Shown: in pieces, positions 9,928 to 21,816 of the stretch | How the letters are laid out: each line of letters opens with the position of its first letter | Numbering within the stretch: position 1 is the stretch's first letter | Source of the DNA: Russula earlei | Taxonomy: Eukaryota > Basidiomycota > Agaricomycetes > Russulales > Russulaceae | Reading direction: 5' to 3' | Assembly (NCBI GenBank): GCA_025769875.1 | Contig: JAGFNK010000015.1 | Span: forward strand, 224,479-288,478 | DNA: 64,000 bases | The notes under the pieces: model-generated | What the model saw: the letters and a program-made list of their open reading frames with translations, nothing else | Told to the model about the DNA's origin: nothing | Databases searched by the model: none | Translations under genes and position numbers: made by a program

Positions 9928-12028
9928 ATGTCTGCCTCGTATACAGTGCATTCGCCTTCAGACATCGGAGGGGTCGGTGGATCGACGATTTCCCGTGCTG
10001 CCAGCCCCCCCTTTACTGATTCCGTCATCGAGGAGAAGGTCTCTCAAGGTGTGTAATATGATTATTCTATTCTCTATTCTCGCTCATCCCGAGTCCAAGA
10101 TGATAAGTTTAGTGGTGCCCGGACGCCAAGCATTGGCCAGGTCATGAATGACCAACAGCGAAAGGACTCGGGTCTTACAAGTCAAACTATACACAGCGAT
10201 CCATCAGCGAAAATCTGGACATTATATCTCTCCCAAGCAAAGATGGTTGACGACGAGCGCGCCCAAAGTTGGACGGCAAATACAGATGGGGTATTGGTGT
10301 TTGTACGTAGATCTCCTTTATAAAAACTCATCACCGAGATTGTACTCATCTCGAGTTTTTGCCAGAGCGGTCTTTTCTCCGCAACGGTTGCTTCATTCAT
10401 CGCTGTCAGTTATCAACAGTTGCAACCCAATCCAAGCGATCTCACCAATCAGCTGCTCACCCAAATATCCCAGCAATTGTCTACGCTCCAAAATGGGACA
10501 TCCCTGTCCGGTGTCGTTGACGCCTGCTGACCAATCTCCTTTCCAACCCACCGCTTCTGCCGTGCGCGTGAACACATTGTGGTTCACAAGCCTCACCCTG
10601 AGCTTGGCCTGCGCTCTGTGGGCGACCCTTATGCAACAATGGACCCGGAGATACGTGCAGGTTGCGGATGGACCGTACGGCCCTTCGAAGCGGGCGCGGA
10701 TCCGTGCATTTTTCGCGAACGGCGTGGAGAGATTTGCAGCTTCCAGCGGCGGCAGAAGTTCTTCCAGTACTCCTGCACGCATCGCTTCTTCTTTTTTGCG
10801 CAGGACTCGTCGACTTCCTCCTCAACATCAATCACACCGGTCGCCTTTTCTTTCCTTACGTTGGTCGTGCTCGGAGTTCTGATATACTTCCTGCTTACCA
10901 TCATGCCACTATGCTTTCATAACTCCCCATACCAAACTCCACTTACGGCACTCGTTTGGTTCTTCATAGAGGCCGTGCCTCTACTTGCACTTTGTCTACG
11001 CCGGCGAACTGAGGACGTGAAGAAAATCATTCATAAGCGCCAAGCCAAGATTCGGCGGGGCATGCGCCGAGCGCTTGAAGACACTGCTAGTAAATTCACC
11101 TCGAAGGCCGAGGCCCGTGCACTTCATTGGATGATAGGAGTCCTGGATGAAGACCACGAGTTGGAGGAGTTCCTTGATGGGCTTCCGGGACTTTTTAACT
11201 CACGCCATCACTCGGCGGGAGTCCGGAGGGAATTGGAGCCATTCATCAAGACGGTCGCTGACAAACTGTTCGCGACGTGCGCAAGGACCGGTCTCCTCCC
11301 TGAAGAACCTCGAAGAGAACGTCTTACCACGTGTCTCAGAGCTATCTGGTGCTTTCCCCGTACCATCGATCATCATTTTAGGGCAATATGGGACCAGTGG
11401 GGCAAGGTGACGAACGATCCGTGGGGCCCACTTTCAACAGGAAACATGGGGCGTGGCGACGAGCATGACAACGGATTTCGATCCTCTGATCGCGCTCCGT
11501 GCCCATTGCGTTCAGGCGCTGCTTGCCGTTATGTGGAGAAATGGCAGGTGGCAGTGTTCCCTCCTCGAGGCGTCTTCACTTCTCCAACGCCAACTTGGGG
11601 TTTTCTCCGCCGATGTCGAGAGGTGGTATCAAAATAAGGACCACCTGCAGCTCGCCGTGGCCGCAAACCTGTTGAGCAATGCGCTTTCCCTCTTGCGAAA
11701 GCTCGAAAAGCTTGAGATCGGCCCGGACGTGTCGCTCAAGGTCGAGGTGAAAGGCATTTTGGACACGATATGTGGCGAGCTTAACGCGTCGGACGTGCCG
11801 GAGGACTTGCGGGCTCGGTTCGCGAAGGGTTTCGATGTCATGGCAGTATTCTTGCGACAGGATGTGCCACGGGGATCGAGCCAACGCACCACCATTGACG
11901 TCAGCGGGCCATGGACAAAGATATTCACTCCCGTCGAAATTGAGCGAGAAGACCACGAGGATATTACGCACCCGAACATTCGACCGCGCTTCCACCAGGG
12001 CAGCTTGGGAGAATTTGAACATGATTGA
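9928..12028 (+). pseudogene. DUF6535 membrane protein, frameshifted copy
   Basis: Collinear with the intact minus-strand paralogue at 36773-38806. Exon 1 from ATG 9928 reads MSASYTVHSPSD and ends VIEEKVSQ. After an intron come SDPSAKIWTLYLSQAK and DGVLVF, then an intron at about 10302-10365, then SGLFSATVASFIAVSY. Beyond this the frame must change four times, near 10520, 10740, 10840 and 11445, each time by one extra base relative to the paralogue. The conserved WATLMQQWTRRYVQVAD, IYFLLTIMPL, LDGLPGLF and IWDQWGKVTNDPWG blocks are all present. Translation would end soon after residue 110, so it is a pseudogene unless the extra bases are sequencing errors. DUF6535 proteins are Agaricomycete-specific multi-pass membrane proteins of unknown role. 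Confidence 0.8.
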
Positions 12029-12320
12029 TTCGAAATGATATCTATAGGTTGTGAACTATGTCTTGTGTATCATATCGACGTGAGATGAGTCGAATGTATT
12101 TGTTAGGTGACGTGATAACGCAAGCCTCGGTCGCTTCCTCGTTCATCAATGGTCAATACGTCACTTGATGTTCCTTAGTGTCAGACGAACGATGAACGAG
12201 GTCCAGCTCGTCTTCTGGCTCCGACTAGTACTCGCACCGGCAATACCGTGATTGATGATCCTGCTGACCACTCTTCTTCACGCCTCCGAGTCGGGCTACG
12301 TTCGTTCTCTCGAGATCTCT

Positions 12321-12401
12321 ACGGAAGGACACATTGCTAGCACCTTGGAACGGCAACTGTCCATAAGAGCCTCACACGTTAGCGAACGAGATTTGTGCAC
12401 T
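12321..12401. repeat. Dispersed repeat copy 2
   Basis: Second copy of the element described at 8863-8918, with core GCGAACGAGATTTGTGCACT at 12382-12401, about 350 bp downstream of the DUF6535 pseudogene. Could be a segmental duplication remnant or an old element end. Confidence 0.35.
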
Positions 12402-14658
12402 GGATCGGTGATATGATCACCGACCGGTTCACAAATGCATGACCTTCAATTATTAATAATAATGTGAAACTCTTGGACATGAAGCGAAGGGGAGTGCCAC
12501 AAATACACCCTTCTGCACGCAGAATCAAGTTGCCACATAATAATAGTACGGCCTGCACCTATCCCCACGTCCGTCTCGAAGGACTAGATGTAATTCATTG
12601 AAAACAATGGATGGCTCCGAAATGAAATAAGGACAAGCAAGAGGACCAGGGAAGTGTAAAGCGAGGCGTACCCGCTAAATTTGCCTTGAATGGTAAGTAT
12701 GACCGCATTGACCATAGTCATGGAAGACTCGTTAAAGACTTCATTTCGGAGTCGAGTCGGGTACATGAACACGAGATGCACTCGCGTACAGGGATGCGGA
12801 GGGACGCGATGGCCTTTCGCCCTCTTCATGGCAAAAATGGTGAAGGAAATAGGCCTTGGAGGAAATCCACCTAGCAAGTTAGTTCGAGTCGGTGGATGTG
12901 GATTCAAGTTGTGGACCGCCCACCGTATGGACATGTCTTATATATCCGGGATCAGCCCAGCATCCCTCAGTCCTGTAGTAGGGTACCGGGCAGTCCGTTC
13001 CTTCGGTACAGACCCGACTGGGGAATAGTGGCCCGTGCCTGAAACCCACTTTCATCGTGCGTTTGCTGTAGGTCTTCGTGACGAGCTTGGCCCGGGTCGG
13101 CTGACCTGGCTTTACACTGCTTTTAGATTCAGGGACACGTCTACGTGCATGAAATACATTTTTCGCGTGGCCAATTGGCCGATATCTTTGTAGATTTGTT
13201 CAATCTGTCTTTGATACAGATGAGTATCGATACCGATGGTATGCCGCTGCAGCTAAATTTTATCCACCTCGTACATACAGGGAATGGATGGCCCTCAGCC
13301 ACTATGATGTTGGGTGAAATGTTCCCAATCGGTGTCATGGACGTCAGTCGCCGGGTTCATAGTCCTTGTCGCGATTCCGGATAGATTTCGACTGCTTAGA
13401 TGAGGGGGAAAGACCACATTGAGGAGAGGAACGGAGTATCGTCCGTAGACAAAGTCGACATTGCCTCCATGACCATCTGACGACGGTGCCCCTGAGGGCG
13501 AGTTTCCGGGTTCAAAAGCCTGTGATGGGTTCTTGTCTCTGTTGGGCGTTGAAACAGGGAATCAGTCGTGATCGAGCGTTGAAGGGGGAGATGGGAGGGA
13601 TCGTGTTGGCAATCACTCCATTTCAAGGTCAGTAGTTCAGAAGAGGATCTGCGCAGTGTGTGAAGGCTCTCGTATGTGGAAGTTTTGTGCGAAAGTGTAT
13701 GCGCTTGCCTTTGGATGGGGCCTGTCGGTGCGTGGGTGGGGCTAGACACACAACAATTGGTTATAGCAGCCCCAATTTTTGCACTCACCTTGACCCTCAT
13801 CCGAACCACCACGTCCACCACCACACGTGCCGTCTCTATTACTCCATGGAAATCTGATATTGGACATGTTCATGTTCGACAACTGGGCTGGACCGTGGGA
13901 CGAACGGCGTGGTTGTGATTCCGAGTCGTTGATTTAGTCTCGAGGTGTGGATCAATCACTGATACCGAGTAGTCCCGAGCACGGTCGTATCACTGCTTGA
14001 GAGTGTTGGTGATCTGTGGCAGTCGACTGCCAGTGGTAGGTGATGTCCATCTTTCAACGCCCGGCCACGCGGAGTTGAATTCATTGCCCGTTTGTTTTGC
14101 TCGCCCTGAGCGTTACTGAACGAAGAATTTTATGTCGAGCGTAGTGTTCGACCTTCCCGAAGATTGATAACGGTGCTGTCCAAGGCCGATGCGGGAGAAG
14201 TATGAAAGCATGTTCTGTTAACACAAAGAGGTCACTGATACCAATTCCTTGTAGCAGTTCCGAATGTGCAAATCAATGAACACCGATGACTCAAACAACT
14301 TCTTCCCGAACTCCATTCAAGAGACTGCGGCAGTCCTCTCCTCAGGGTTTACCCTTCGCTGCACTATACTAAGAGATCGTTACAAAAAAACATATGAGGA
14401 ATGAGAGGGGGACACAGAATCACGACAAGAAACGTTAAACAGAACAGACACTGACCTAGTGTATATCACAGCACAAGAAGCTACTGTAGATCACACTCCT
14501 TGAACAAGACGCACAGTGGCCAGTGAAAAAACGAGCAAACCAGAGCACATACAAAAGAAAGCTCACGCCGAGGCTACCATCATCAGAGAATACCAAGAAC
14601 TGCAACGATCGAAGACGTCAGCCAGCCCACCTTTCCCCATAGGCCACCTCGGCGGAGG
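12402..14658. other. Gene-poor stretch
   Basis: No supported gene in about 2.2 kb. Short open frames (for example near 13145-13384 and 13676-13918) have no recognisable motif and no consistent splice structure. A tRNA B-box-like AGTTCGAGTCGG near 12881 lacks a foldable tRNA context. Confidence 0.5.
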
Positions 14659-16936
14659 TCAGTTTTTCAGTCCGTCGTCCGTCCGCTCCGGCTCCAGCTC
14701 TTCATCTTCCTGTACGTCCCCCGACGTTCCCACTGCTGCAGTCTTGGTCTCAGGCTTGTTCCTCTTATTTCCCTGGCCGTACAGCGCGTTGGGGTAGTTA
14801 GCATATTTGCAGGTATCGGATCGTACCGCGCATGGACGACATGTCGGAAGGCGACCATCACACACTATCTTTCGGGCTAGAGACAATGTTTTTTCCGCAT
14901 AAGTACGCTGGTCGCCAGTTTCAAGGTACGTACCCATGCACAAATCGCACGCCGATCCAGTATAACGAGACTTGCTGGAAGGCGGGATATTTATGATATG
15001 GTCTGGTTGATTACTGGAGGGTGGTGGCAATGGCTCATCGACTCGTAGAGACAGGGTTTCACCAGAGCGAGATCCCGAATCTGTGGCGGCAGATACGTTG
15101 TTAGGACTACGATATCGAGCGATGTGATAGCCCGTCATACGTTCGCCTGAGGAGAAGGGCATCTCCCTGGAAGCTGAAAGGAGAATCAGAGAACATCCGC
15201 ACTTTTCAACGACACATCGCTTACACATATCTCGGTTGTGGTTCAGACAGGAAATGTTCCCCTCGGTATAGTCAGTATGATATATTTTGAGAGGAATGTC
15301 CGCACCTACTCATGCTTCGAGTGAACGAGACCAAGGGGGCGTCTTTACCACTCTCTGGAATTTGAGGGGCTATAGCCGACGGTTCGCTGGCGCAATGAAG
15401 ACCATTGGTTTCAACGGATGTTAGAGGGGAGTATAGGTCAAGATCTGTCAGAAGTTAAGCAAGGCGATTCGACCCTCACAGCCTTCGAGTGCAAATCCCA
15501 CTCGGTTCGTCCGATACCCTCGGAAGCATGGCCACTCTGAGGGTTTGCGGCAGAATATCTTTGTCGGATGATAAATGCCTTGAGACTAGAGAGTTGTAAA
15601 TGCTCACCATATGGAACTAGATGTATCGCTGAGTCAAGCCTTTCGAGGTAACTTTTGACAACATCTGGTTGGAAGGTTTCCAATGACTGCCGAGGTGAGC
15701 GGGACAACGTGACTGGAATGCGATAAACATATACTGACCTCAGTACCACAGATTTCGCTAATCGAGGCCAGGTCGTCATCATGAACAAGGACCATGTCGC
15801 ACTCAGGCGCCCGCTGTGATAACCGAGTTAAGAGGGTACGAAGCCGCAGTTCCGGTTTCTGTGACTCACTCCGGCGATATATTCTATGAGTAGGTGAAGA
15901 GGATCCAGGTGCTTTTAGGGATTAAATGAAGGTGAAGATAAATTAAACAGAATCTTTCACCTCCAAGAAGGTGGCCGTCGATATAAGCCCCAGGTTTGGC
16001 CCATAATCATAATCATCTTCACGTGGCGCGGGCTTCGCTGCTGCTCTAAGCTGCCTTGGCAGTACCCTGAGCGTACGAGCGACACGAAAACCTCTGATGA
16101 ATATGCATTGGTTCTCCGGCAGGTTCTAACAGACACGAGAACACGTCAAGGTGGTTTCAGTTTGTCGACGCTTGCATACCTTCCCACGAGGTCCCTGATT
16201 CAACAACGCTCCCTCGAACTTGCTCAGGCGAGAATTGCCAATCAATCCTGCTTTCACGATCGTGCATTACATTTACTCCGAAGGAAGCTTGTGCATCCGT
16301 CTGCCCTCCCAAGAAAACAATGTTAGCCCAGGATCTCGTGAGATCGCAGCCAGTGACCAGGATTATCTCCTCCATATGCTCGATTCCCAGTCCAAGTCGC
16401 CGGGCGAAGACGAACCAGCGGTCGATGTGTTTCACTATCCACCTGCCAAAATCTCCCCGGGCAAGAGTGTCCTGACGTTGAGCGTGCACAGGGAGGGATA
16501 ATACGGCGCCACCTCGTTTGCTCTTGCAAAAAAAAGTGGCCAATGGAACGTCATCTGGGCTGGGAAAATATGAGTGGCGAGGCAAAATTAAACATAGCAT
16601 CAAACCACCCCTAATGCTCGAATGTCCGGTCCAGTGATCGCCAAGTTGACGCCGGTGGAACAAAAGTGACCGGGACTGAGCGTGCCAGCGGAAATATGAT
16701 CAGGTATTTCGGGGATAAGGGGCCTCATAATATTCTGGAAGACGGCAGTTTTGAGATGGGTGGCCTGCGGGAAGGAGGGCATTGAAAAGACGGTGGAATC
16801 GGCCTTCGCGTACGAACCCGACATCGCCAATCTCCACGGGACTATGCACTCTCGCCGGACTGGGCTCCCACAGGGCGTGTCCATACGCGGGATACTGGAT
16901 CGCAAGTTGCCCGCGAAAAATGTCGTAGTGAGCCAT
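14659..16936 (-). CDS. Large Agaricomycete-specific protein with C-terminal Zn2Cys6 cluster
   Basis: Read leftwards from ATG 16936. The N-terminal exon has FRGQLAIQYPAYGHALWEPS and VGFVREGRFHRLFNALLP. The next exons carry DHISAGTLSPGHFCSTGV, GGAVLSLPVHAQRQDTLARG, WIVKHIDRWFVFARRLGLG and MEEIILVTGCDL, then NLPENQCIFIRGFRVARTLR, CDMVLVHDDDLASISE and LETFQPDVVKSYLERLDSAI. The final exons give CDLCMARKIVCDGRLPTC and RPCAVRSDTC, a perfect C-x2-C-x6-C-x6-C-x2-C-x6-C Gal4-type binuclear cluster, split by an intron (about 14869-14928). Introns are 50-110 bp. One extra base near 16716 breaks the frame in the ALLPAGHPSQ to IPEIPDHI passage. I recognise the N-terminal part as a repeated lineage-specific family without known function; the zinc cluster predicts DNA binding. 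The exact exon ends in 15230-15440 are uncertain. Confidence 0.65.
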
Positions 16937-18021
16937 TTGCGGTGGCGGGGATTAAGGGGATTGCGAGATAATAATGATGAGGAAACATTGCGCAGCGCAT
17001 CATGCGAGTGATTGATTATATACTGCACTGTCTTGGTTGGGCGTTAAAGACCGCCGGAAGATTACTACTCGACCATACAGCGCCCCTTGACAGATTCTGA
17101 TCCCATTGGGATTCGAGTCGAGGACCAGGAGTCGGATGCCGGGTTCCAACAACGACAAGAGATTAGATGTGCCTTTAGCTAAGAGTGCAGGCCAGTGAAG
17201 CTGAAGATAAGTGACTCATGAATTAGAGATTAGATGCGCACAGCAACAACGTTCAATCACAACCCATGCTGGGCCGGCCGCACATCAGAACACGATGTAC
17301 ATAATTCCTGGCTTGATTGATGTTCCCATGATGTTTTCCATATAAGGTTTTTATAATTTCATTCAGTGTGAAACCCTGCTGTCTTAGGGCATGAAAGTAG
17401 CTGCCATGAACTGAAGAGTTCTTCACGGTCTCACCATGACTTCGCGCTCAGGTGGTGTCCGACTCGGAGCTTACCTGTTCACGACCACACCGCCAAGCGC
17501 TTGGGTCACTGTGGCCCCTTGCGGAGGATATCTTATGTGGTCTACTCTGTGTCGGTTGTTACAAGGCTATGCGCGCCGTCTCAGCTCAATTGCCTTTCTA
17601 ATGACGACAGGCTCCAAGTGTCCTTTTTTTTCCTCGTTTGCGACGGAACAAGGGGAAAAAAAACCCCCGTTCCAAGGACTGTTTGTGGAAATGCCGTTTT
17701 TTTTTTTTTTCTTTGACAGATACGCCCGACAAATCAGCACAATGATGGGATACATACACGCAGGTGGCGTTTCTCTTTGTTGCGTTCAGGCGCTGATACT
17801 TACGCGGTCGTTGAGATCCTGTAGGTAGGCTGTTCCCAGCACTCCACCGAGTACACGAGGCGATCCATAGCCGGCCGGGCGGAGAAAAGCATGGTCAGTA
17901 CTGAACCATAGACGCCACCCCGCAAGCGAGCCTCCATCCCCCACGTTAAAAGCACGTCCGCATCGTCCCCCACACCTCGATTTTCTCCCGCGTCTCACTC
18001 GCAGTAAAACCCCAACGCATC
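16937..18021. other. Intergenic stretch with poly-T tract
   Basis: No supported gene. A T-rich low-complexity patch lies at about 17620-17712 and includes a run of 15 T at 17697-17711. An open frame across it (17436-17828) translates the tract into poly-Phe and is not protein-like. Confidence 0.5.
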
Positions 18022-19904
18022 ATGGATTTTGGCATCCCCCAGCGACAGCACGCTGTGATCGTATCTCGCGCCACAAGAGGACCAAACGAGCGTATGGTCC
18101 GAGATCACGGACAATGTGCATCCCGTCACCTTCGACTCGCTTCCGGGCGGCTCTGCTGTGGGCATCATCTCATCTCCCGGGCGTGTAAAAGGTTATTCAC
18201 GTCTCACTGTTACAGGACATCGATTGGAACAGTCTGTCAGATATTTTCGGAAGCCTGCCCAACGGCGGCGGCACGTTTACCGCCGTCGATGATACCTTCC
18301 CCACGACGTCCACCCCTTCCCCCGACTCCTTCGATTCTGGTAGTTTCGACCACCTGAACACCGTGCGTGTACAGTGTCTTGTCGTCAACCGTCAACAATG
18401 GACTTACCTTGTCGCGTCACAGGACTTCCATCCTTCTTGGGAGATGCCGACGCCGCGTAGGTCGCATTCTTCCTTTCTGTTATGCGCTTGTCTTCACGAA
18501 ATCCAAAGCTTTCTCAGAAGTAGATCCTGTACCATCGTGGGTGAGCGACGATTCCTGGGCTGAACTTACCCCCGAGCCCTCCCAACCGCCGCCGGTGTTG
18601 GACAGCGTGAGCACGAATCATACGAGCGTAAAGGTTCTGCCTAGATTGACATGCTGGCAGGTCCCAGTCCCAAACGGATTCGTGGCACCGACCGCCACCT
18701 CTCAGGTCGACTTCGAACTGGCCATTCGATTTCCAGTGGCTGCTGGGTTACCCTGATATATATCAGTGCGTAGCAGGGCCAATGCCATCGAGCTACGACG
18801 CAGGGTCGTTTTTTCTCGCTGGGGTTGAATCTTCGTGCGTATTCTCTTCCGTTCCGTGTCCTGTCTACGGGGCAACGTGATAGCCATGACTGACGCTGTG
18901 GCCTCCAGGTTTCAAGCAGGGTACGGGCAGGCCGGGCTCTACTTACCCGCCCGTGTCGCACCGGCGTCCAACCAGGACGCGTTCGTGGTGCCGCAGACCC
19001 TCCTTGGCAAACGACGTCGAGACGAGGACGATACCCTCGAAGATGCAAGCTCAGAGGCGAATAACAGCCAGGGACGACACGTGCTCCAGAAGGGCAAGGC
19101 CAAGATGGCCACTACGATCAGGGTCCTGGATGCAGGACGGTTCACAAAGAGGACTCGTCACAAACCTGCCACCAGGACCCTGACAGGATTAAATGACAGA
19201 TCCGAGGTTGTGGGACGTGGAGCGGTGATGCTCGCAACCCCGAACGCGCAAGGACTTTATCATCCATTCCTGCAGGAGCCAAATGAACAGGAGGAATCGA
19301 TGAGTACAGTTGCGCAGGAAGAGCTACCTTGGGTTGAGGGGAGAGAACAGGGAGCGGCGTGGCTCCACACAAGTAACACGGTGCAGCAACAAGAAGCCAA
19401 TAGCGCGAACGATGAGGATGGGGAGACGGCGGAAGAGTATCGGTTCCGAATCTCAAAGCGGCTCAACGAGAGGACATCGGTCGATGCTCGAGGCCACCGG
19501 CGGCCGACTGGGCACGCGGGGCTGTCCGCGCACTCAAATGCCGACTCTGCCCCGACGCCGATTTCTCAAATTGGGAGGATTATAAGAGGCACTCCGACAC
19601 GGCGGAGGCGCACCCTCGCAGCATCTCCTTCTGCGACTCGTGCGGGGATTGCTTTGCGCGCGGCGACTCGCTGGTCCGGCACCGCAAGAACCCGCCGCCC
19701 GAGTGCCTCAACGTCAGCCCGGATGTGGCCGAGAACAAGCGTACGGCGACGCGGAAAGCCCACCAGGAGTTTGGAGAGGGTCTGGTTGGATTGTTGAAAT
19801 CGGATGAGGTGAAGGGGTTGAGGCACTTTTCAGTGCAAATGAAGGGAATGTACCCCAAATCGTCGAAGAGGAGCAGGCAAAGGCACCTCCAAGCATACGA
19901 CTAA
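18022..19904 (+). CDS. C2H2-type zinc-finger protein, frame interrupted
   Basis: Exons begin at ATG 18022 (MDFGIPQ). The protein reads SVWSEITDNVHPVTFDSLPG, then DIDWNSLSDIFGSLPNGGG after a 31-bp intron, DFHPSWEMPTP, and an acidic Ser/Pro region (SWVSDDSWAELTPEPSQPPP). A Lys/Arg-rich stretch (LLGKRRRDEDD) and a long linker follow. The C-terminus has two fingers: CRLCPDADFSNWEDYKRHSD (ending in a second His at EAH) and CDSCGDCFARGDSLVRHRK with a final Cys (C2HC). It ends with RHLQAYD at TAA 19902-19904. Probable sequence-specific DNA-binding protein. Three single-base frame changes (near 18060 and two between about 19470 and 19530) are needed for one protein, so the copy is either damaged or carries sequence errors. 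Confidence 0.55.
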
Positions 19905-20900
19905 CTATATTTTTTTTCTTCTCGTATTCTCATTTTGACGGTCCTGCCGCGAGGAGGGAAGTTGCGGTGGTGCACCACGGACGATTGTCGTATATACTTG
20001 TTCTTGCTGCCATGTTCTACCTTACTTGCCTCCTCGTTGTATATGTTATCCCGATCTGAGGCGGCTCTGAGTTCATCACCCCGATGTTACGTACCGTGCA
20101 TTCCCTTCCATCGGGCACACCTTGCTGATTGCACCACCGGAGTCGCGACTAGAAAAGGCAAAAAAAAAGGAGGGCGAAGGGCATATTGGGACGGACAATC
20201 AATCGATTTGATACGTATCAGCGGCCGAATAACAGACGTTCAATTTATACGCGCGTCGGACTCGGGTTTAGACGCCTGGATCGTCTTGCCACGCTGCCGC
20301 AACGTGAGTATAGGATGAAGAACGCGGACTCCGCACCGAAACGTCAAAATATTGGCCTCAAGGGACAACAACACGACACCCAAACGGACCCTATGAGCAG
20401 CACCTTTCATCAGCCGTGGTCACGCGCGCGGCCGCACACAGGCACCCTCGCCACAAGCCAGCCGGATCTTTTGTGATCGCTTGTCCCTCACACCAGACAT
20501 CGTCGACGCGTTTCTTATCGGTCAGAGGGGGCGCGCTCAGGTCAAAGGGTCAGGGGGTGGGGTGGTGGGAACGTGCAATCGATCGGACTCGCAAAGGCGC
20601 GTATTGAAAACAAAATATGCAGGCGCCCTACATCGATCCGTAAATTTTTTTGCGTCGTTCAGACTTGCGGCGCGCAGCTGTGCGTGTTGTCCTTTCTCCT
20701 TCTGTTCTTTTACGCAATCAACATCAAAATTCACGTCCGTGTACCAGTGTCGTGTTTGCCTCCATGAGGTCGGTTGTCTGCTCACTACCTACGGAGTGAC
20801 ATCAGGTGGAGCGGCCGTCTGTAATGAATGACGGATGGCAATCCTCGCCAGCCCACCTCCCACATCCATCACAAGGAGACAACTATCCCATTAAACCACC
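19905..20900. other. Intergenic stretch
   Basis: About 1 kb without a supported gene. It contains a T-run at 19910-19918, an A-run at 20159-20168, and a purine-rich leader (AAGGAGACAACTATCCC) just before the next ATG. Likely 3' and 5' untranslated sequence of the flanking genes plus promoter. Confidence 0.4.
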
Positions 20901-21418
20901 ATGTATCGACGCATCACGCCCAGGTCTTACGCCATTCGCGGTGCCGCTCAGGGTATTCAACAGTCCCACGCGCACTCCCACACGCACACCCTCGCCACAG
21001 TTGGCCCGCGCCTCTCGGCCGGGCCCACTCGCCCGACGACCGACCAGGCAGAGGGAGTGTATGCCAAAAAAAGAGGCGATAGAAACGTGCTCTACATCAG
21101 CGGCGGGTTAATCGCCGCAGGTGCCCTCTGGTACCTACTATGCGAATGCGGAGAGCGCGCATGCAAACAAAGGAGCGAGAATGGCTGGGGCTCGACAAGA
21201 GCGCCGAGGGAGGCCACGAGCGGACTATTTCTGACGCGACGCGCACGGGGAAGGAGCGCTCGCAGGACGTTTTCAAGAGCGGTGATGCAAAGTATCAGGA
21301 TGTGAAAGCGGAAGCGGAAGCGAAGGTGCGAGCGACGCAAGATCAAATTGGCCAGACCTTCGAACGCGGGAAACAGCGTGTTGAAGCGGTCAGGGATCAA
21401 GCTTCCCACCATATGTAA
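20901..21418 (+). CDS. Small single-pass membrane protein, probably mitochondrial
   Basis: From ATG 20901 the N-terminus (MYRRITPRSYAIRGAAQG) is basic and Ser/Arg-rich without acidic residues, as in mitochondrial presequences. A His/Thr-rich stretch follows, then one hydrophobic segment VLYISGGLIAAGALWYLL (about residues 63-80). The C-terminal half is hydrophilic and helical (GLDKSAEGGHERTISDATRT, KSGDAKYQDVKAEAEAKVRA), ending ASHHM at TAA 21416-21418. The two halves lie in different frames; two +1 shifts near 21136 and 21165 would join them through YANAESAHA. I do not recognise a named family. No intron is evident. Confidence 0.5.
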
Positions 21419-21816
21419 CCTCCCCTGCCTACGCATCGGCGTGATCAATACGTCGCTTGAGAATCAGAGCCGTGGTCGCCTCTATGACCAAGGATGTCAA
21501 CAGGAGCATCATAAGCACCGGCAGGGAGAATTGATTCCAAGTGCCGTAAAGGCGCGCCTCGTACCACGGCCACATCTGGCTTGCGAACGCAAAACAGGAG
21601 CCAGATACGGCGTCATCAAAGCGGAGTGATAGGCTGTTAAGAGATATTTGCAACAGACAGATGGGGATGGCAGGGCAGGGCACACATGTTGGAGGGAGGG
21701 AGGATTACGAGTATTCCCCCTTTGTGTGTGGCCACGGTACTCCCTCCCTCCCTCTCTCTCACCTGTCATCCATCCCTCCAAAATACCCACCTACTCTTCG
21801 AACCTACCTTTAATCA

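Noticed and set aside
12881..12910. tRNA gene suggested by a B-box-like AGTTCGAGTC
   Set aside because: No A box at the right distance and no cloverleaf can be folded around it.
17436..17828. 130-residue open frame
   Set aside because: Crosses a poly-T tract as poly-Phe, has no domain and no codon signal.
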